5,443 bases of DNA from assembly GCA_947177925.1 (NCBI GenBank), contig CAMWWJ010000231.1, positions 1-5,443 on the forward strand, read 5' to 3'. Both the position numbers and the translations under genes were made by a program. Shown here piece after piece: positions 4,706 through 5,443 of this stretch; position 1 is the first letter of the stretch, and each line of letters starts with the position of its first letter. The DNA comes from an uncultured Lachnospiraceae bacterium. GTDB taxonomy: Bacteria; Bacillota; Clostridia; Lachnospirales; Lachnospiraceae. The notes under the pieces were generated by a model. That model had not been told where the DNA came from. It worked only from the letters and a program-made list of their open reading frames with translations, and made no database searches.

Positions 4706-5443
4706 CTAAACTGCCCAGAACTGATACATGTTCCAATACAAAATCGCCACAAGGAATACGAACAGGAAAAAGGTGGTAACCCCATATTTTACTTTCCGTT
4801 TTACAGGCTGTTCCATTTTTTTCAGATGATAAATCATACTGCCTGCCATTGACAACATCATAATCTCCATCACTGCACTTAAGGCAAACTGCCAGATATA
4901 ATGGCTGCTGGGGGCATAGGTGGAAATTTGTAAGGCAATTACTCCAAAATTAACCAGCCAAAGCAGCATAAGAGCGCAGGCGGCATAATTCCAACCAGCA
5001 AAAGGAATTTTCTCCAATGGGATTCCCTGTTTCTTTTTCCGAAGCCGGAGCAGGGGGCTTACGATACATCCCCCTGCCAGACAGGTAGACAGTGCATACA
5101 AAGCGCCTGCCGCCAAAAGCAAGGGCAGCACTATGATGGGGATATACTCATCCGGCGACAGCTTCAGCATATCGCCATAGGAGGATACGATTTTTTCCAC
5201 TCCCTGACTGTCATCATATACCCAGAAATCATCCAAGTCGCTTTCCTCCATGACATAAAAACCCATACTGTAAACAGATAAGGGACCTGTCAGAATAGTA
5301 CGGGCGCTTCTGAAAAATCCTTTTGGCACCTGTTGATTGTACCCTGACAGCTTAGAATCTGCAAAGCTTCCGAAAATCAGTTCCAGCATATCATAATTAA
5401 ATATTTCTTCATTTTGCTGATTCGTCATGACCACTACTCCAAT
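4706..5443 (-). CDS. Serine hydrolase (beta-lactamase / penicillin-binding family), C-terminal part with four membrane helices, cut by the window edge
   Basis: The frame is open to the right edge, giving 245 visible residues of a longer protein. A GTG at 5434 could be mistaken for a start, but no ribosome site can be seen in the few bases before it, and the residues IGVVVMTNQQNEEI look like the final beta-strand of a class C beta-lactamase-fold domain (pattern GVVVxTN). The catalytic Ser-x-x-Lys and Tyr motifs would lie outside the window. After this come a soluble linker (about 30-98 of the visible part) and four hydrophobic segments at about 101-122, 151-172, 184-205 and 222-242, with basic loops (RLRKKK at 133-138, KRKVK at 215-219). 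Such membrane-anchored hydrolases occur in Clostridia and are thought to act on peptidoglycan or peptides outside the cell, but the substrate is unknown. It lies 182 bases upstream of the regulator on the same strand, with a strong inverted repeat between, so it is probably a separate transcription unit. Confidence 0.7.
   Translation of the reverse strand: MGVVVMTNQQNEEIFNYDMLELIFGSFADSKLSGYNQQVPKGFFRSARTILTGPLSVYSMGFYVMEESDLDDFWVYDDSQGVEKIVSSYGDMLKLSPDEYIPIIVLPLLLAAGALYALSTCLAGGCIVSPLLRLRKKKQGIPLEKIPFAGWNYAACALMLLWLVNFGVIALQISTYAPSSHYIWQFALSAVMEIMMLSMAGSMIYHLKKMEQPVKRKVKYGVTTFFLFVFLVAILYWNMYQFWAV

Noticed and set aside
1..5443. CRISPR arrays, tRNA or rRNA genes, transposase genes or phage attachment sites.
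   Set aside because: No regularly spaced repeats, no cloverleaf-like segments and no transposase or integrase frames were seen on either strand.

Overview
The window holds one complete Bce-type antimicrobial-peptide resistance module, all on the minus strand. In transcription order (right to left) it reads: the 3' part of a membrane-anchored beta-lactamase-fold serine hydrolase (cut by the right edge), an OmpR-family response regulator (BceR type), an intramembrane-sensing histidine kinase (BceS type), an ABC transporter ATPase (BceA type) and a 10-helix FtsX-like permease (BceB type). This composition, the strong AGGAGG-type ribosome binding sites, the AT-leaning codon use and the protein sequences suggest a Firmicute, most likely a Clostridia/Lachnospiraceae-like anaerobe. 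The taxon is inference from style only.

Layout. 1-70: short edge fragment that cannot be assigned; several frames are open. About 59-90: small hairpin flanked by A and T runs, a possible bidirectional terminator. 71-1969: permease. 1966-2721: ATPase, overlapping the permease by ATGA. 2722-2856: regulatory gap with an exact TNACA-N4-TGTAA BceR-type operator, an extra half-site, a weak -10 and a 9-codon mini-ORF that stops directly against the ATPase start. 2857-3855: kinase. 3852-4523: response regulator with a GTG start, overlapping the kinase by ATGA. 4524-4705: second regulatory gap with a perfect TATAAT, a stem-loop over the -35 region and a long inverted repeat starting right after the hydrolase stop. 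4706-5443: hydrolase C-terminal part, open to the window edge.

How it works together (family knowledge applied to this locus). In Bce systems the permease, with its large extracellular domain, recognises a peptide antibiotic or its lipid II-cycle complex. Transport activity is passed to the kinase, which has almost no extracellular sensor. The kinase phosphorylates the regulator, which then binds the inverted repeat upstream of the transporter genes and raises their expression. Here the operator lies only in front of the ATPase-permease pair, while the regulator-kinase pair has its own near-consensus -10. This matches the usual scheme of constitutive sensor and inducible transporter. The neighbouring penicillin-binding-type hydrolase fits a cell-envelope context, but nothing in the sequence proves co-regulation.

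I see no undescribed system. The points that deserve attention are the non-coding elements: the operator cluster, the mini-ORF, the two intergenic inverted repeats and the truncated hydrolase.
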